Assembly (NCBI RefSeq): GCF_000425805.1
Contig: NZ_KE384455.1
Coordinates: forward strand, 261,088 to 325,087
Source: Pseudomonas vranovensis DSM 16006
GTDB taxonomy: Bacteria; Pseudomonadota; Gammaproteobacteria; Pseudomonadales; Pseudomonadaceae
Direction: 5' to 3'
Length of the DNA: 64,000 nucleotides
How positions within the stretch are numbered: position 1 is the stretch's first letter; each line of letters begins with the position of its first letter. Under the pieces are notes generated by a model, which worked only from the letters and a program-made list of their open reading frames with translations, had not been told where the DNA came from and made no database searches. This document shows positions 17,309 to 26,953 of the stretch, in pieces. A program made the translations under genes and the position numbers.

Positions 17309-18763
17309 TTACTGAAGCAGCTTCAGTACAGCGGATGGCAGCTGGTTGGCTTGCGACAGGATCGAGGTCGAAGCCGACTGCAGGGTCTGTTGCTTGGTCA
17401 GCTCGGCAGTTTCAGCCGCGAAGTCCACGTCCTGCACGGTGGAGCGTGCAGCGGTGGAGTTCTTCTGGATGTTCTGCAGGTTGTCGACGGTGGTGGTCAG
17501 ACGGTTCTGGGTAGCACCCAGGTTCGAACGCACGTCGTCGATCGAGCCGATGGCCTTGTCGATAACTGCCAGGGCGTTCTGAGCCAGGGCGGCGTCCGTG
17601 ACGTTGGTGTCAGCGATGGTGGTTTTCTTGGAGGTGGCTGCAGTGGCGGTAGCATCACCGAACAGACCCTTCACGCCATCGCCAGTCAGCGAGTAACCCT
17701 TAGCCGAATCCAGCGACACTTGACCAGTAACGATCAGGTCGGTTGTAGCCAATGCAGTGCCGCCGGCAGTTGGGTATTCGCCGTCGCCGTCTTTAGCCGA
17801 AACCTTAATGCCTGCTTGAGCACCAGCATCGGTAGCGCTGAATTTCAGGTTTTCGCCGGTATCGGACTTAACCGACAGCGATCCGCCGTTGGATTCGTCG
17901 TAGTTGACGCTGATACCCAGTTTGGCAGCGTTAGACTTCAACTGATCAGCGAGGCCCGCGGTATCGGTGACACCAACAAACTCAACTTTCTGACCACCTA
18001 CTTCCAAAGTGAAGTTTGCAGACTTAGTGGTAGATCCAGTAATTGCAGTGCTATCTACTTCGAACTTGACCTCAGTGCTGGCAGTTGCCGAAAGGCCACC
18101 TACGGCGCCGTTCAGCAGAGCTGCGGTGGTCTTCGCCGAAGAACCTTCTTTGATGGTCACAGTTTCCGACTGGCCGTTACCGGTCACGACGATGTCACCA
18201 CCAGCTACACCTTTATCGGTAGGGGTGATCGCAACGCTCTTGACCTGCTGCGAACCAATGTTGTTTGCAGCAACGTTGTCCAGGGTCAGGTTGATGGTTT
18301 CGTTAGCGTTCGCGCCAACCTGAATGGCCTTGGTGCCGTAGGAACCGTCCAGCAGCTTCTGGCCACCGAAGGTGGTGGTCTGGGAGATACGGGTCAGTTC
18401 GGCAGTCAGCGCCTGGTATTCGTCGTTGTTCGACTTGCGGTCTTCGGCGCTCAGGGAGCCAGTAGCCGAGGACAGGGCCAGGGTACGCATTTTCTGCAGG
18501 ATGTCGGTCGACGCCTGCATTGCGCCTTCAGCGGTCTGGGCAATGGAGATACCGTCGTTGGCGTTCTTGACCGCTTGGCCCAGGCCGTTGATCTGGCTGG
18601 TCAGGCGGTTGGAGATCTGCAGGCCGGCAGCGTCGTCTTTGGCGCTGTTGATACGCAGGCCGGAGGACAGGCGCTGCATCGAGGTTGCCAGAGCGTTGCC
18701 AGCCTTGTTCAGGTTGCCCTGAGTGGTGATCGACGCAATGTTGGAGTTTACGGTTAATGCCAT
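17309..18763 (-). CDS. fliC: Flagellin FliC
   Basis: The filament subunit, 484 aa. The conserved D0/D1 ends are clear: MALTVNSNIASITTQGNL at the N-terminus and VDFAAETAELTKQQTLQ to SAVLKLLQ at the C-terminus. The Ser/Thr/Gly-rich central part is the surface-exposed variable domain. Transcription should start at the sigma-28 box at 18844-18870, leaving an ~80-nt leader, and end at the hairpin at 17255-17290. The single flagellin gene and lack of neighbouring glycosyltransferases are notable. Confidence 0.98.
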   Translation of the reverse strand: MALTVNSNIASITTQGNLNKAGNALATSMQRLSSGLRINSAKDDAAGLQISNRLTSQINGLGQAVKNANDGISIAQTAEGAMQASTDILQKMRTLALSSATGSLSAEDRKSNNDEYQALTAELTRISQTTTFGGQKLLDGSYGTKAIQVGANANETINLTLDNVAANNIGSQQVKSVAITPTDKGVAGGDIVVTGNGQSETVTIKEGSSAKTTAALLNGAVGGLSATASTEVKFEVDSTAITGSTTKSANFTLEVGGQKVEFVGVTDTAGLADQLKSNAAKLGISVNYDESNGGSLSVKSDTGENLKFSATDAGAQAGIKVSAKDGDGEYPTAGGTALATTDLIVTGQVSLDSAKGYSLTGDGVKGLFGDATATAATSKKTTIADTNVTDAALAQNALAVIDKAIGSIDDVRSNLGATQNRLTTTVDNLQNIQKNSTAARSTVQDVDFAAETAELTKQQTLQSASTSILSQANQLPSAVLKLLQ

Positions 18764-18843
18764 GACGAAATCCTCGTTGGATGGATACTGCGGCTTCCGG
18801 CCCTGGCAACCGCCGGGTGTGGCCTAGAGAACCTTCGTAATGG

Positions 18844-18870
18844 TTATCGTCGTGAACGCAGGTTGCTTGA
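18844..18870 (-). promoter_or_regulatory. Sigma-28 (FliA) promoter of fliC
   Basis: The minus strand reads TCAAGCAA-N11-GACGATAA, close to the FliA consensus TCAAGTTT-N11/12-GCCGATAA, about 80 bp upstream of the flagellin start. The gene would be off until FlgM is exported. Confidence 0.85.
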
Positions 18871-18971
18871 GGGGTTTTTTCAAATTTTTTACTAGCACCG
18901 TGCCACCCCCTTGCAATTCAAGGCCTTAGGCACCGTAAAAATCGTGCATTCGCGGTAATTTTGACGCCAAT

Positions 18972-19008
18972 AAAAAACGCCCATGACGTTTCGGTCATGG
19001 GCGTTTTT
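18972..19008 (-). terminator. Bidirectional-type terminator after the FabH-like gene
   Basis: ACGCCCATGAC and GTCATGGGCGT form an 11-bp stem with a 6-base loop, flanked by A-runs on the left and T-runs on the right, so it can work on either strand. It ends the synthase gene at 19030 before the fliC promoter. Confidence 0.9.
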
Positions 19009-19029
19009 GTGTACGGCACTACGTAAAAG

Positions 19030-19971
19030 TTACGCGCGATAAAGAATCGCCGAACCCCACGACAGGCCAACACCAAAGCCGCTGATGGCAACGCGCTTCC
19101 AGGCGCCATCGAGCATGTGCTTCTCCAGCAGCAGGGGCACGCTGGACGACACGGTGTTGCCGGTTTCGAGCATGTCCTTGACGAACTTGTCCTTCACCGT
19201 CGACTCCGGGTCCTCTTCAAAGCGCCGGGCCACGGCATCGACGATGGCCGCACTGCCCTGGTGGATGCAGAAAGCGTCGATATCCGCCGCGCTCAGCCCC
19301 GAGGCATCGAGCAGCTCGTGCAGGTGCGCGGGCACCTTGACCAAGGCGAAGTTGAACACCTGGCGGCCGTTCATGAAGAAGTTGCCGTCGGTAATCTTCA
19401 GGTGCGCCGCACCGGAGCCGTCGGTACCAAAACGCGCCTGGCCCAGTTGCCAGGTAGCATCCTCGCCCATCCAGGTGGCGGTGGCGGCGTCACCGAACAG
19501 CATGGTGGTGTTGCGGTCTTCCGGATCGACGATCTTCGAGTACGGGTCGGCGGTGATCAGCAGGCCGTTCTTCAGGCCTGCGGCCTCCATGAAGCCCTTG
19601 ATCGCATACAGGCCGTACACGTAGCCCGAGCAGCCCAGCGACACGTCAAAGGCCGCCACGCGGGTCGACAGGCCCAGTTTGTCCTGGACGATGGCAGCCG
19701 TGTGGGGCAAGCCTTCTTCGTCACCATTCTGGGTGACCACGATCAGCGCATCGATGGCCTGCGGATCAAGGCCGGGGTTGTTGGCAAACAGGGCCTTGGC
19801 CGCCTCTACACAGAGGTCGGAGGTTTCTTGCTCGTCTGCCTTGCGCGGCAGAAAGGTCGAGCCGATCTTGCCGAAGATGAACGCTTCATCCTTGCCGAAT
19901 TTCGCACCCTGGGCGTAGTTGTCCAGGCCAGCGGTGGGCACGTAACTCGCGATACTTTTTATGCCAATCAT
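19030..19971 (-). CDS. 3-oxoacyl-ACP synthase III (FabH-like), flagellar locus
   Basis: A 313-aa thiolase-fold enzyme. Catalytic Cys lies in SLGCSGYVYG, His in FCIHQGS, and Asn in ETGNTVSSS, the Cys-His-Asn triad of the FabH group, so condensation of an acyl-CoA with malonyl-ACP is plausible. It differs from housekeeping FabH in the HQGS motif. The gene sits between fliC and flgL, the site of flagellin glycosylation genes in other pseudomonads; in P. syringae a synthase III gene (orf3) belongs to that island. A role in making an acyl group for a flagellin glycan, or a function unrelated to flagella, are both possible. It has its own terminator. Confidence 0.87.
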   Translation of the reverse strand: MIGIKSIASYVPTAGLDNYAQGAKFGKDEAFIFGKIGSTFLPRKADEQETSDLCVEAAKALFANNPGLDPQAIDALIVVTQNGDEEGLPHTAAIVQDKLGLSTRVAAFDVSLGCSGYVYGLYAIKGFMEAAGLKNGLLITADPYSKIVDPEDRNTTMLFGDAATATWMGEDATWQLGQARFGTDGSGAAHLKITDGNFFMNGRQVFNFALVKVPAHLHELLDASGLSAADIDAFCIHQGSAAIVDAVARRFEEDPESTVKDKFVKDMLETGNTVSSSVPLLLEKHMLDGAWKRVAISGFGVGLSWGSAILYRA

Positions 19972-20203
19972 TCTGGCTTCCCAATCAAAACTTCAAAGAC
20001 TGCCGCTCGCAGAACTGAGGGCGCCAAAAACCGGGTGCACCACCCCTGGGTGGCACATGGCAGCGTTGTTGCCGGGTCCTGCACACAAAAAAAACGGCAA
20101 CAAATTCTTGCAAATGCCACCGATAGAATACAGGGAAGATGCCCGATTTGACTCATTGGTCACACTCAATTGTCTAAGCGGTAGCGACGCTCATCACAAC
20201 AGG

Positions 20204-20242
20204 CATAAAAAACCCCGGCAGGCATGACTGCCGGCCGGGGTT
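20204..20242 (-). terminator. flgL terminator
   Basis: AACCCCGG pairs with CCGGGGTT, and an alternative inner stem CCGGCAG/CTGCCGG is also possible. On the minus strand the hairpin is followed by a T-run (complement of the A run at 20207-20212). It lies 13 bp past the flgL stop. Confidence 0.88.
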
Positions 20243-20254
20243 GTCGGGGCTGCC

Positions 20255-21820
20255 TCAGAGCTTGTTGAACAGGCTCAGCGACGACAGGCGCGAGAATGCC
20301 AGCTGCGAGGCCTCCAACATGGCCTGCTGCAAGGTCAGGGCGATGGCTGCCGTGGACATGTCGGTATTGCCGATCGCGCTCTGGGTGCTCTTGTTGGCCA
20401 GCGACAGGCTGGTGTTTTCCTGGGTCTGGATTTCCAACGAGTTGCCGCGCGCACCGATCGAGCCACGGGTGATGTCGATGCGCTCGCGCGCACTGGCCAG
20501 GTTGGCAATGCCCGAGGCTACCGCTTGCTTGAGGGCGAATTCGGACGCGTTGTCAGTGACCGGCTTGTCCAGTGCCGCGCGCAGCTGACCCAGGGTGTCA
20601 AGAACGTTCTGGGTCTTGTGGGCGTTGGCCGTGACCGCAAACTGATCGCCCGCCTTTGGCGCACCATCGAGTTCGTAGGTGACGCCGGCGACGGTCAGCG
20701 AATTACCCGCGACGGCACCTTTGGCAATAGGTTTGCTGTCGGCGCTGTAAGGCTGGGCGTACAGGGCAAATTCGCTGTCGCTGGTGAACTTGATGACGGC
20801 ACCGTCGCTCGGGAAGGTGCTGCGATAGGCCTCGGCATCACTGATGCTGCTACCGGTGACTTGCGCGGTGGACGGGTTGCCGGCGCCGCGGGTTGTGGTC
20901 AGCGTGTCGGGACGCGCCTGCAGGCTGAACACGTGCCCGGCCACGGCGGTGTCGGGATCGTCGCCCTCCTTGAGGTTGACGTCGATCTCGAACTCGACTC
21001 CGCGCAGGGCGATGCGGTTGCCGCCCTCGGTGCTGCTGTCGAAAACACCGTTGGTGGGCGTCTCGCTGGTGATGTCCTTGCCGTTGGCATCGGTGATGCT
21101 GTACTGGGTGGCGCTGGTAAAGGTCAGCTTGTAGGGCTGGCCACTGGCAAAGCCGCCGTCGTTGTAGGTGTTGACCGAGCTCACCAGCCCCTGGGACACG
21201 CCAACACGACCGTCGTCCACCGCAGGCGCCTGCAAAGTGGATTCGGTACGGGCCTTGTTGATGGCCTGGTCGAACACGCTGTAGCCGCTGTCATTGGTGG
21301 CCAGGTGCAAGGTATCGGAAACCTGCAGGCTGAGCTGGGTCTGGTCACCGTGATAGCTGTAGGTGCCATCGCTGTTGCGCACGTAGGGTGGCGACGAGGT
21401 CTTGGAGCCGCCAAACATGTAGTTGCCGTTGGCATCGCGGGAATTGAGCAGGCCAAATACGTTGGCCTCGATCTCCTTCAGCTCGCTGCTGATCGAAGTG
21501 CGGTCGGCATCGCTCAAGCTGCTGCCACCGGCACGAATGGCCAGTTCACTGGCACGCTGCATGGCTTCGTTAATGGTCGAGAGCACGCTCTCTTCCTGCA
21601 GCAACGCGTTATTCACCGTGGTCATGTTGGCACTGTACTGCCCCAGCAGCGCTTGTTGCTGCTGCAGTAGCAACAAGCGGGCAGCGCCAACCGGATCATC
21701 TGCCGCCGTCTGGATACGGATACCCGACGACACTTGCTCCTGGGTCTTGGCCGCGTCGGAGAAATTCTTCGAGTAGCTGGTGGCGCTGGTCTCATAGAAC
21801 TGAGCAGTGGAAATACGCAC
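20255..21820 (-). CDS. flgL: FlgL, hook-filament junction protein 2 (HAP3)
   Basis: FlgL joins FlgK to the filament. The N-terminus MRISTAQFYETSATSYSKN and the segment VSSGIRIQTAADDPVGAARLL are the flagellin-like D0/D1 part, and the C-terminus (SLSLANKSTQSAIGNTDMS) closes the coiled coil. At 521 aa it is clearly longer than enteric FlgL (about 317 aa), owing to a large middle domain rich in Thr, Ser and Gly. It is the last gene of the flgFGHIJKL run, 13 bp from flgK. Confidence 0.96.
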   Translation of the reverse strand: MRISTAQFYETSATSYSKNFSDAAKTQEQVSSGIRIQTAADDPVGAARLLLLQQQQALLGQYSANMTTVNNALLQEESVLSTINEAMQRASELAIRAGGSSLSDADRTSISSELKEIEANVFGLLNSRDANGNYMFGGSKTSSPPYVRNSDGTYSYHGDQTQLSLQVSDTLHLATNDSGYSVFDQAINKARTESTLQAPAVDDGRVGVSQGLVSSVNTYNDGGFASGQPYKLTFTSATQYSITDANGKDITSETPTNGVFDSSTEGGNRIALRGVEFEIDVNLKEGDDPDTAVAGHVFSLQARPDTLTTTRGAGNPSTAQVTGSSISDAEAYRSTFPSDGAVIKFTSDSEFALYAQPYSADSKPIAKGAVAGNSLTVAGVTYELDGAPKAGDQFAVTANAHKTQNVLDTLGQLRAALDKPVTDNASEFALKQAVASGIANLASARERIDITRGSIGARGNSLEIQTQENTSLSLANKSTQSAIGNTDMSTAAIALTLQQAMLEASQLAFSRLSSLSLFNKL

Positions 21821-21833
21821 GATCGGCTACTCC

Positions 21834-23876
21834 TTACAAGGCGTTGATCAAGGTGCTGAAGGTTTCTTGCGCGGTCTTGATGATCTGCGACGACGCGGTG
21901 TAGTAGTGCTGGAACTTGACCAGGCTGGCCGCCTCGTCATCCAGGTTGACCCCGGACACCGACGCGCGGCTAGCCTTGGCCGAATCGAGCACGGCGCCGC
22001 TGGCGGTGGTGTCGATCTTGGCCTGGGCGGCCTTGGCACCGACGCGTTCGACCAGCGAGGCATAGGCGGAGGTAAAGCTGATGCCGCCACCGGAGCCGGT
22101 ACCGACCGTGGACTGGGTTTGCAGGCCCAACAGCGCCTTGGCGTTACGGTTGTCGGACTTACCGTCAGCGTTGAAGCCCAGGGTGAAGCTGTCGTTTGCC
22201 GAGGGGCTGCCAGCGATGGTGGTCTCTACCTTGAAGGTACGTGGATTGCCGCTGGCATCGAGCATTGGATTGCCGGCGGCATCGCGCATCGGCACATTGA
22301 TGGCCAGGTCATTGTCCTGGCCCGGCACGATATTGCCGGCAGAAATCTCGCCGCCCTTCGCGTCGAAGATCTTATAGCTTTGCGTGCCACCACTGGCCTC
22401 GCCAAACACCACTCGCACGGGCATCGAGTGCTTGATCGCCTCCTGCAGTTGCGCCTGCTCGGCACCGCCGTAGATATCCAGGCGCTCGCCCAGGCTCGGC
22501 TGGGTGATGGTGCCGGTACCGCCGTTGCCGCTACCGGCGGTGGCACTGATGGGGCCGGCGAAGGCCAGCTTGTTGGCGTCGGTCAGTACGGTGTTGATGC
22601 TGCCGGCGGCGGCGCGGGTCGGGATCACCTTGAAGCTGTCGCCTGCGGCCAGGCCGCCACCGTTGAGCTTGAGGCTGAAGCCGTCGATCACCGGCGCTGG
22701 GTCGGCATCCAGGTCGAAGTTGCCCATCTCGGTGCCGTCGGAGCGGCGCACGGTGTATTGCTTGTCGCTGGTGAACTTGACCTCGTAGTCGTAGGTGGTC
22801 AAGGCACCGCTGTCGGCGATGGTCACATCCAGGTTGCCGGAGCCTGCGCTGTTGCTCGAGGCCGCCAGGCTGCGCTGGCTGATTGCGGTAATGCTGTTGA
22901 TGCTGGAGAACAGGCCGCTGCCGAACTGACCGTTGGCATCCAGGCCCTGGCCCAGCTGGCTGTTGATGCTGTCGGCAACCACCAGGGCCACACGCCCCAG
23001 CTCGTTGATCGACGGCGCGAGCACGTCGTTGCGATAGCGCAGCAAGCCGCCGATCTGCCCGCCGGTGACCACCGAGGTGACGTCGGAGCTGAAGGTCTGG
23101 TAGTTGATCTGCAGGCTGTACTGGCTCTTGTCGGTACTGCCAGGGGCAACCGACAGGGTGTTGGCGCTATTACCGGTAACCAGCGACTGGCCGGTGCCCA
23201 GGTAAACGTCAAGGTTGCCGTCACGCTCCTGCACGGTCACCCCCACCAGCTCATTGAGCGAGCGTACCGCTTCGTTGCGCGCATCGATCAGGTTGTTGGG
23301 GGTGTTGCCCGAGGCCGACAACTGCGCGATCTGCTTGTTGTACTCGGCGATATTGGAGCTGAGCTTGTTGACCTGGCCACTCAAGGTCTCGAGCTGGGAG
23401 TTGATGCTGTCGTTCTGTTGGCTCATCTGCGAGGAGATGGCGTTGAAACGGTTGCTCAGGGTCTGCGCCTGGGTCAGCAGCAACTGGCGCGAAGCGACGT
23501 CACCCGGGGTTGCCGAGGCGGTCTGCAGGGCCGAGAAGAATGCCGTGAGCACCGAGCTGATACCGGTGTTGCTGTCGGCCAGCAGCTTGTCGACGCTGGT
23601 GATCTGATCCTGGAACGCGGCGGCGTCGGTGTTCAACGAAGTGGCGGTCTGCAGCTGGTTGTCCAGGTAACCGTTATAGATACGTCGAACATCCGAGAGC
23701 GTGGTGCCGGTACCGATAAAGCCGACGCCAATGTTCTGCATGCCGCCGGTGGTCTGCACCGCTTGCTGACGCGAGTAGCCCGAGGTCCCGGCGTTGGCAA
23801 TGTTATTGGAGGTGACCGATAACGCTGCCTGGCTGGCGTTCAGGCCGCTCAGCCCGATCGAGATCAGATTCGACAT
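21834..23876 (-). CDS. flgK: FlgK, hook-filament junction protein 1 (HAP1)
   Basis: FlgK is the first junction ring on the hook. 680 aa, typical for Pseudomonas. The N-terminus reads LISIGLSGLNASQAALSVTS and NNIANAGTSGYSRQQ, and the C-terminus VNLDDEAASLVKFQHYYTAS, both family signatures. The variable centre is Gly/Ser/Asn-rich. It starts 10 bp after the flgJ stop. Confidence 0.97.
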   Translation of the reverse strand: MSNLISIGLSGLNASQAALSVTSNNIANAGTSGYSRQQAVQTTGGMQNIGVGFIGTGTTLSDVRRIYNGYLDNQLQTATSLNTDAAAFQDQITSVDKLLADSNTGISSVLTAFFSALQTASATPGDVASRQLLLTQAQTLSNRFNAISSQMSQQNDSINSQLETLSGQVNKLSSNIAEYNKQIAQLSASGNTPNNLIDARNEAVRSLNELVGVTVQERDGNLDVYLGTGQSLVTGNSANTLSVAPGSTDKSQYSLQINYQTFSSDVTSVVTGGQIGGLLRYRNDVLAPSINELGRVALVVADSINSQLGQGLDANGQFGSGLFSSINSITAISQRSLAASSNSAGSGNLDVTIADSGALTTYDYEVKFTSDKQYTVRRSDGTEMGNFDLDADPAPVIDGFSLKLNGGGLAAGDSFKVIPTRAAAGSINTVLTDANKLAFAGPISATAGSGNGGTGTITQPSLGERLDIYGGAEQAQLQEAIKHSMPVRVVFGEASGGTQSYKIFDAKGGEISAGNIVPGQDNDLAINVPMRDAAGNPMLDASGNPRTFKVETTIAGSPSANDSFTLGFNADGKSDNRNAKALLGLQTQSTVGTGSGGGISFTSAYASLVERVGAKAAQAKIDTTASGAVLDSAKASRASVSGVNLDDEAASLVKFQHYYTASSQIIKTAQETFSTLINAL

Positions 23877-23886
23877 ACTTCAATCC

Positions 23887-25071
23887 TTATAGATTCGTGG
23901 TACCGCCAGCCATGGCGTATTGCTGGGTTGGCTGCAACTGCCGGGCAATGCTGATGATCTTGCGCGCGTAGTCAGGGTCAGTGGCGTAGCCGGCCTTTTG
24001 CAGCTCTTTGGCAAACTGCTCCGGGTTATCGGCAGCGCTGACCGCATCTTTATAGCGACTGTTGTTCTGCAACAGGCTTACCAGGTCGTGGAAGCTGTCT
24101 TGGTACGAATCGTAGGAGCGGAACGCCGCCGTCTCCTTGACGAACTGGCCATCACGAAACTCGCTGGTGATCGCCCTCGCCTCTGCCCCCTGCCAATTGC
24201 CGGTGGCCTTGATGCCGAACAGGTTGTGGCTGCTGGAGCCATCGGCCTGGCGCATGACCGACTTGCCCCAGCCGGTTTCCAGGGCGGCCTGGGCCACCAG
24301 GTAGCGCGGATCGATACCAATGCGCTTGGCAGCCTCTTCGGCCATCGGCAGCATGGTCGCGACGAATTCATCCGAGGAGCTGAACGCGCGCTTGGCGGGC
24401 GCCAGCGGCGGCTGGGCCACGGCGCGGCCGTAGATGCGCATCTCGCCCGGTGCGGCAAAGGCGGTCGCCGGTTCCCAGTCACCCTTGGCCACGGCATCGC
24501 CGACCAGGTTCGTGCGCCCCGGAATCGGCGCGGTATTGGTGGCGCCAGCGGATGGCACCAGCCCGGCCAGCAAGCGGTCGGTGAGCTTGCCCGGCAAGGC
24601 CAGGCGGCGCGAGTTGAGCGCGGCCACATCGTTGCGCGCAGCGACGTCGCCCGAGCGCTCGGCCACGCCAACGGCGGTGGCGCCCAGCGCACGCGGCTGA
24701 ATATCGAAGCGCGGGAACGGGCTGCTGCTCACCGATGCCGCTTTCTGCTTGGCCAGCTGGCGCATCAGTACATCCTGCAAACCGATACCACCGCCCTCGC
24801 GGGACATGCTCACCGCCAGCTGCTGGTCGTACATCTGCTGGTACTGCTTGGTGGTCTCGGTGTTGAGCGGGTTGTCCTTGGCCAGGACGTCGCTGGCCGA
24901 ACGCATCGACTTGAGCATCTCGTTGAGGAACAGCGACTCGAATTCCTGTGCCACCTTGCGCAGGTTGGCCTCGCTGTCGCGGTCACCGACCTTCAGCGAG
25001 TTGAGGCGGTTGAGGTCGGTGTAGGCCCCGCTGTCAGCCATAGCGGCGACTGAAACTTTCGGCATGTCCAT
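23887..25071 (-). CDS. flgJ: FlgJ, rod cap and peptidoglycan hydrolase
   Basis: Two domains: an N-terminal rod-capping part (AQEFESLFLNEMLKSMR) and a C-terminal glucosaminidase/muramidase-type domain (LVAQAALETGWGKS, HNLFGIKATGNWQG, YATDPDYARKI). Glu in the ALETGWG motif is the expected catalytic acid. The product opens a hole in the cell wall for the rod. 394 aa. The middle Ala/Pro linker is species-variable. The start at 25071 has GAGGG upstream. Confidence 0.95.
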   Translation of the reverse strand: MDMPKVSVAAMADSGAYTDLNRLNSLKVGDRDSEANLRKVAQEFESLFLNEMLKSMRSASDVLAKDNPLNTETTKQYQQMYDQQLAVSMSREGGGIGLQDVLMRQLAKQKAASVSSSPFPRFDIQPRALGATAVGVAERSGDVAARNDVAALNSRRLALPGKLTDRLLAGLVPSAGATNTAPIPGRTNLVGDAVAKGDWEPATAFAAPGEMRIYGRAVAQPPLAPAKRAFSSSDEFVATMLPMAEEAAKRIGIDPRYLVAQAALETGWGKSVMRQADGSSSHNLFGIKATGNWQGAEARAITSEFRDGQFVKETAAFRSYDSYQDSFHDLVSLLQNNSRYKDAVSAADNPEQFAKELQKAGYATDPDYARKIISIARQLQPTQQYAMAGGTTNL

Positions 25072-25081
25072 GGCCCGGCCC

Positions 25082-26197
25082 TCAAATCACGATCAGGTCG
25101 GCCTGCAAGGCGCCGGCCTGTTTCAGGGCTTCGAGGATCGCCATCAAGTCACTGGGGGCTGCGCCCACCTGGTTCACTGCACGGACGATTTCATCCAGCG
25201 TGGTGCCCGGGCCGAACTTGAACATCGGTTTGGCTTCCTGCTCGGCGTTCACGCGCGAGCGCGGCACCACAGCCGTCTGGCCATTGGAGAACGCCCCCGG
25301 CTGACTGACGATCGGGTCTTCGGTGATGGTCACGGTCAGGCTGCCGTGGGTCACCGCTGCCGGCGACACCTTGACGTTCTGGCCGATGACGATAGTGCCG
25401 GTACGCGAATTGATGATGACCTTGGCAACCGCCTGACCCGGATCGATTTCGAGGTTCTCCAGGATCGACAGGTAATCCACGCGCTGGCTGGGGTCGAGCG
25501 GCGCACTGACACGCACCGAACCGCCGTCCAGTGCCTGGGCCACACCCGGGCCAAGCAGTTCGTTGACCTTGTCGACGATGCGCTTGGCGGTGGTGAAGTC
25601 AGGGCGATTGAGGTTGAGGGTCAGGCTGTTGCCCTGGTTGAAGCCACTGGGCACGGCACGCTCTACGCTGGCACCACCGGGAATACGACCGGCCGACGGC
25701 ACGTTGACGGTGATCTTGGAGCCGTCGCGACCCTCGGCATCGAAGCCGCCCACCACCAGATTGCCCTGGGCGATGGCATAGACGTTGCCATCGATACCCT
25801 TGAGCGGGGTCATCAACAGGCTACCGCCGCGCAGGCTCTTGGAGTTACCGATCGAAGACACGGTCACGTCCACCACCTGGCCCGGCTTGGCAAACGCCGG
25901 CAAATCGGCATGGATCGACACCGCCGCGACGTTTTTCAGCTGCACGTTGCCCGATCCCGGCGGTACCTTGATGCCGAACTGCGAGAGCATGTTGTTGAAG
26001 GTCTGCAGGGTGAACGGCGTCTGGGTGGTCTGGTCACCCGTGCCATTGAGCCCGACCACCAGGCCGTAGCCGATCAGCTGGTTGGTACGCACGCCGGAAA
26101 TGCTGGCGATGTCCTTCAGGCGTTCAGCCTGCACCGCAAACGCGGCAGACATCAGGAACACGGCGGCAATCAGCTGCTTGAAGTTGAACATGGTCAT
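25082..26197 (-). CDS. flgI: FlgI, flagellar P-ring protein
   Basis: A periplasmic ring protein around the rod in the peptidoglycan layer. A Sec signal peptide (KQLIAAVFLMSAAFAVQA, cleaved before ERLKDIAS) is followed by family motifs LIGYGLVVGLNGTGDQ and TPFTLQTFNNMLSQFGI. 371 aa. An alternative ATG two codons later would barely change the signal. It is located between flgH and flgJ with short gaps. Confidence 0.97.
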   Translation of the reverse strand: MTMFNFKQLIAAVFLMSAAFAVQAERLKDIASISGVRTNQLIGYGLVVGLNGTGDQTTQTPFTLQTFNNMLSQFGIKVPPGSGNVQLKNVAAVSIHADLPAFAKPGQVVDVTVSSIGNSKSLRGGSLLMTPLKGIDGNVYAIAQGNLVVGGFDAEGRDGSKITVNVPSAGRIPGGASVERAVPSGFNQGNSLTLNLNRPDFTTAKRIVDKVNELLGPGVAQALDGGSVRVSAPLDPSQRVDYLSILENLEIDPGQAVAKVIINSRTGTIVIGQNVKVSPAAVTHGSLTVTITEDPIVSQPGAFSNGQTAVVPRSRVNAEQEAKPMFKFGPGTTLDEIVRAVNQVGAAPSDLMAILEALKQAGALQADLIVI

Positions 26198-26203
26198 CGG
26201 AAC

Positions 26204-26899
26204 CTAGAAAGGCCAGAGCGGGCTGATGAAGAAACGGTCGAGCCAACCTGGCTGACTGGCGTCGGCAAACGAGCCGGTTCCCGAATAGGTGATGCGCGCA
26301 TCGGCTACCCGGGTCGATGGCACGGTGTTGTCGGTGGCGATGTCGTCGGCGCGGATCATGCCGGCAATGCGCACCAGTTCATCACCGGTGTTGAGCGTCA
26401 GCCACTTCTCGCCACGCACGGCAATGATGCCGTTGGGCAGCACGTCGGCGACGGTCACAGTGATCGAGCCGGTCAGGCTGTTGCCCTGCCCCGCCTTGCT
26501 GTCACCCTTGGTCGCACGGTCGCCGCTGTAGCCGGCACTCAGGCTCAGGTCGCCACTGCCGAACGGGTTGTTGGTGGTCGCGCTCGAGCCGAACAGCGAG
26601 GTCAGGCCGATATCGGCCTTGCTGTTCTTGGCGATCTGCGAGTTGGCGTTCTTGCTCGCCTGGGTGCGCTCGTTGAGGGTAATGGTGATGATGTCACCGA
26701 CCCGGAACGCCTTGCGGTCGCTGTACAGGTTCTGCTCGAAACCGGCCTGGTAGATCGAGCCGTTGTTCGCCGCTGCCGGCAGGGGGGTACGCGGCAATAC
26801 CGGCGCGTAGTACGGATCGTTGGGCTTTGGCGGCGGCGCAACGCAGCCGGCCAGGACGGTGATCCCACTCAGGGCAAGCACGGAAAACAAACGACTCAT
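26204..26899 (-). CDS. flgH: FlgH, flagellar L-ring lipoprotein
   Basis: An outer membrane ring lipoprotein. The signal peptide ends in the lipobox LAGC (ITVLAGCVAPP), so the mature N-terminal Cys is lipidated. Family motifs IYQAGFEQNLYSDRKAFRVGD and ITITLNERTQASKNAN are present. The start at 26899 (MSRLFSVLALS) is supported by GAGG at good distance; the longer frame would destroy the signal peptide. 231 aa. Confidence 0.97.
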   Translation of the reverse strand: MSRLFSVLALSGITVLAGCVAPPPKPNDPYYAPVLPRTPLPAAANNGSIYQAGFEQNLYSDRKAFRVGDIITITLNERTQASKNANSQIAKNSKADIGLTSLFGSSATTNNPFGSGDLSLSAGYSGDRATKGDSKAGQGNSLTGSITVTVADVLPNGIIAVRGEKWLTLNTGDELVRIAGMIRADDIATDNTVPSTRVADARITYSGTGSFADASQPGWLDRFFISPLWPF

Positions 26900-26953
26900 G
26901 ACGCTGACCTCACGGTGTAACAAGCGCTGTTCAAGCGACCTCGAAGACTTCAC

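Noticed and set aside
21807..23822. 671-codon plus-strand frame opposite flgK
   Set aside because: Shadow of FlgK; low-complexity Gly/Ala/Val-rich translation with no motif.
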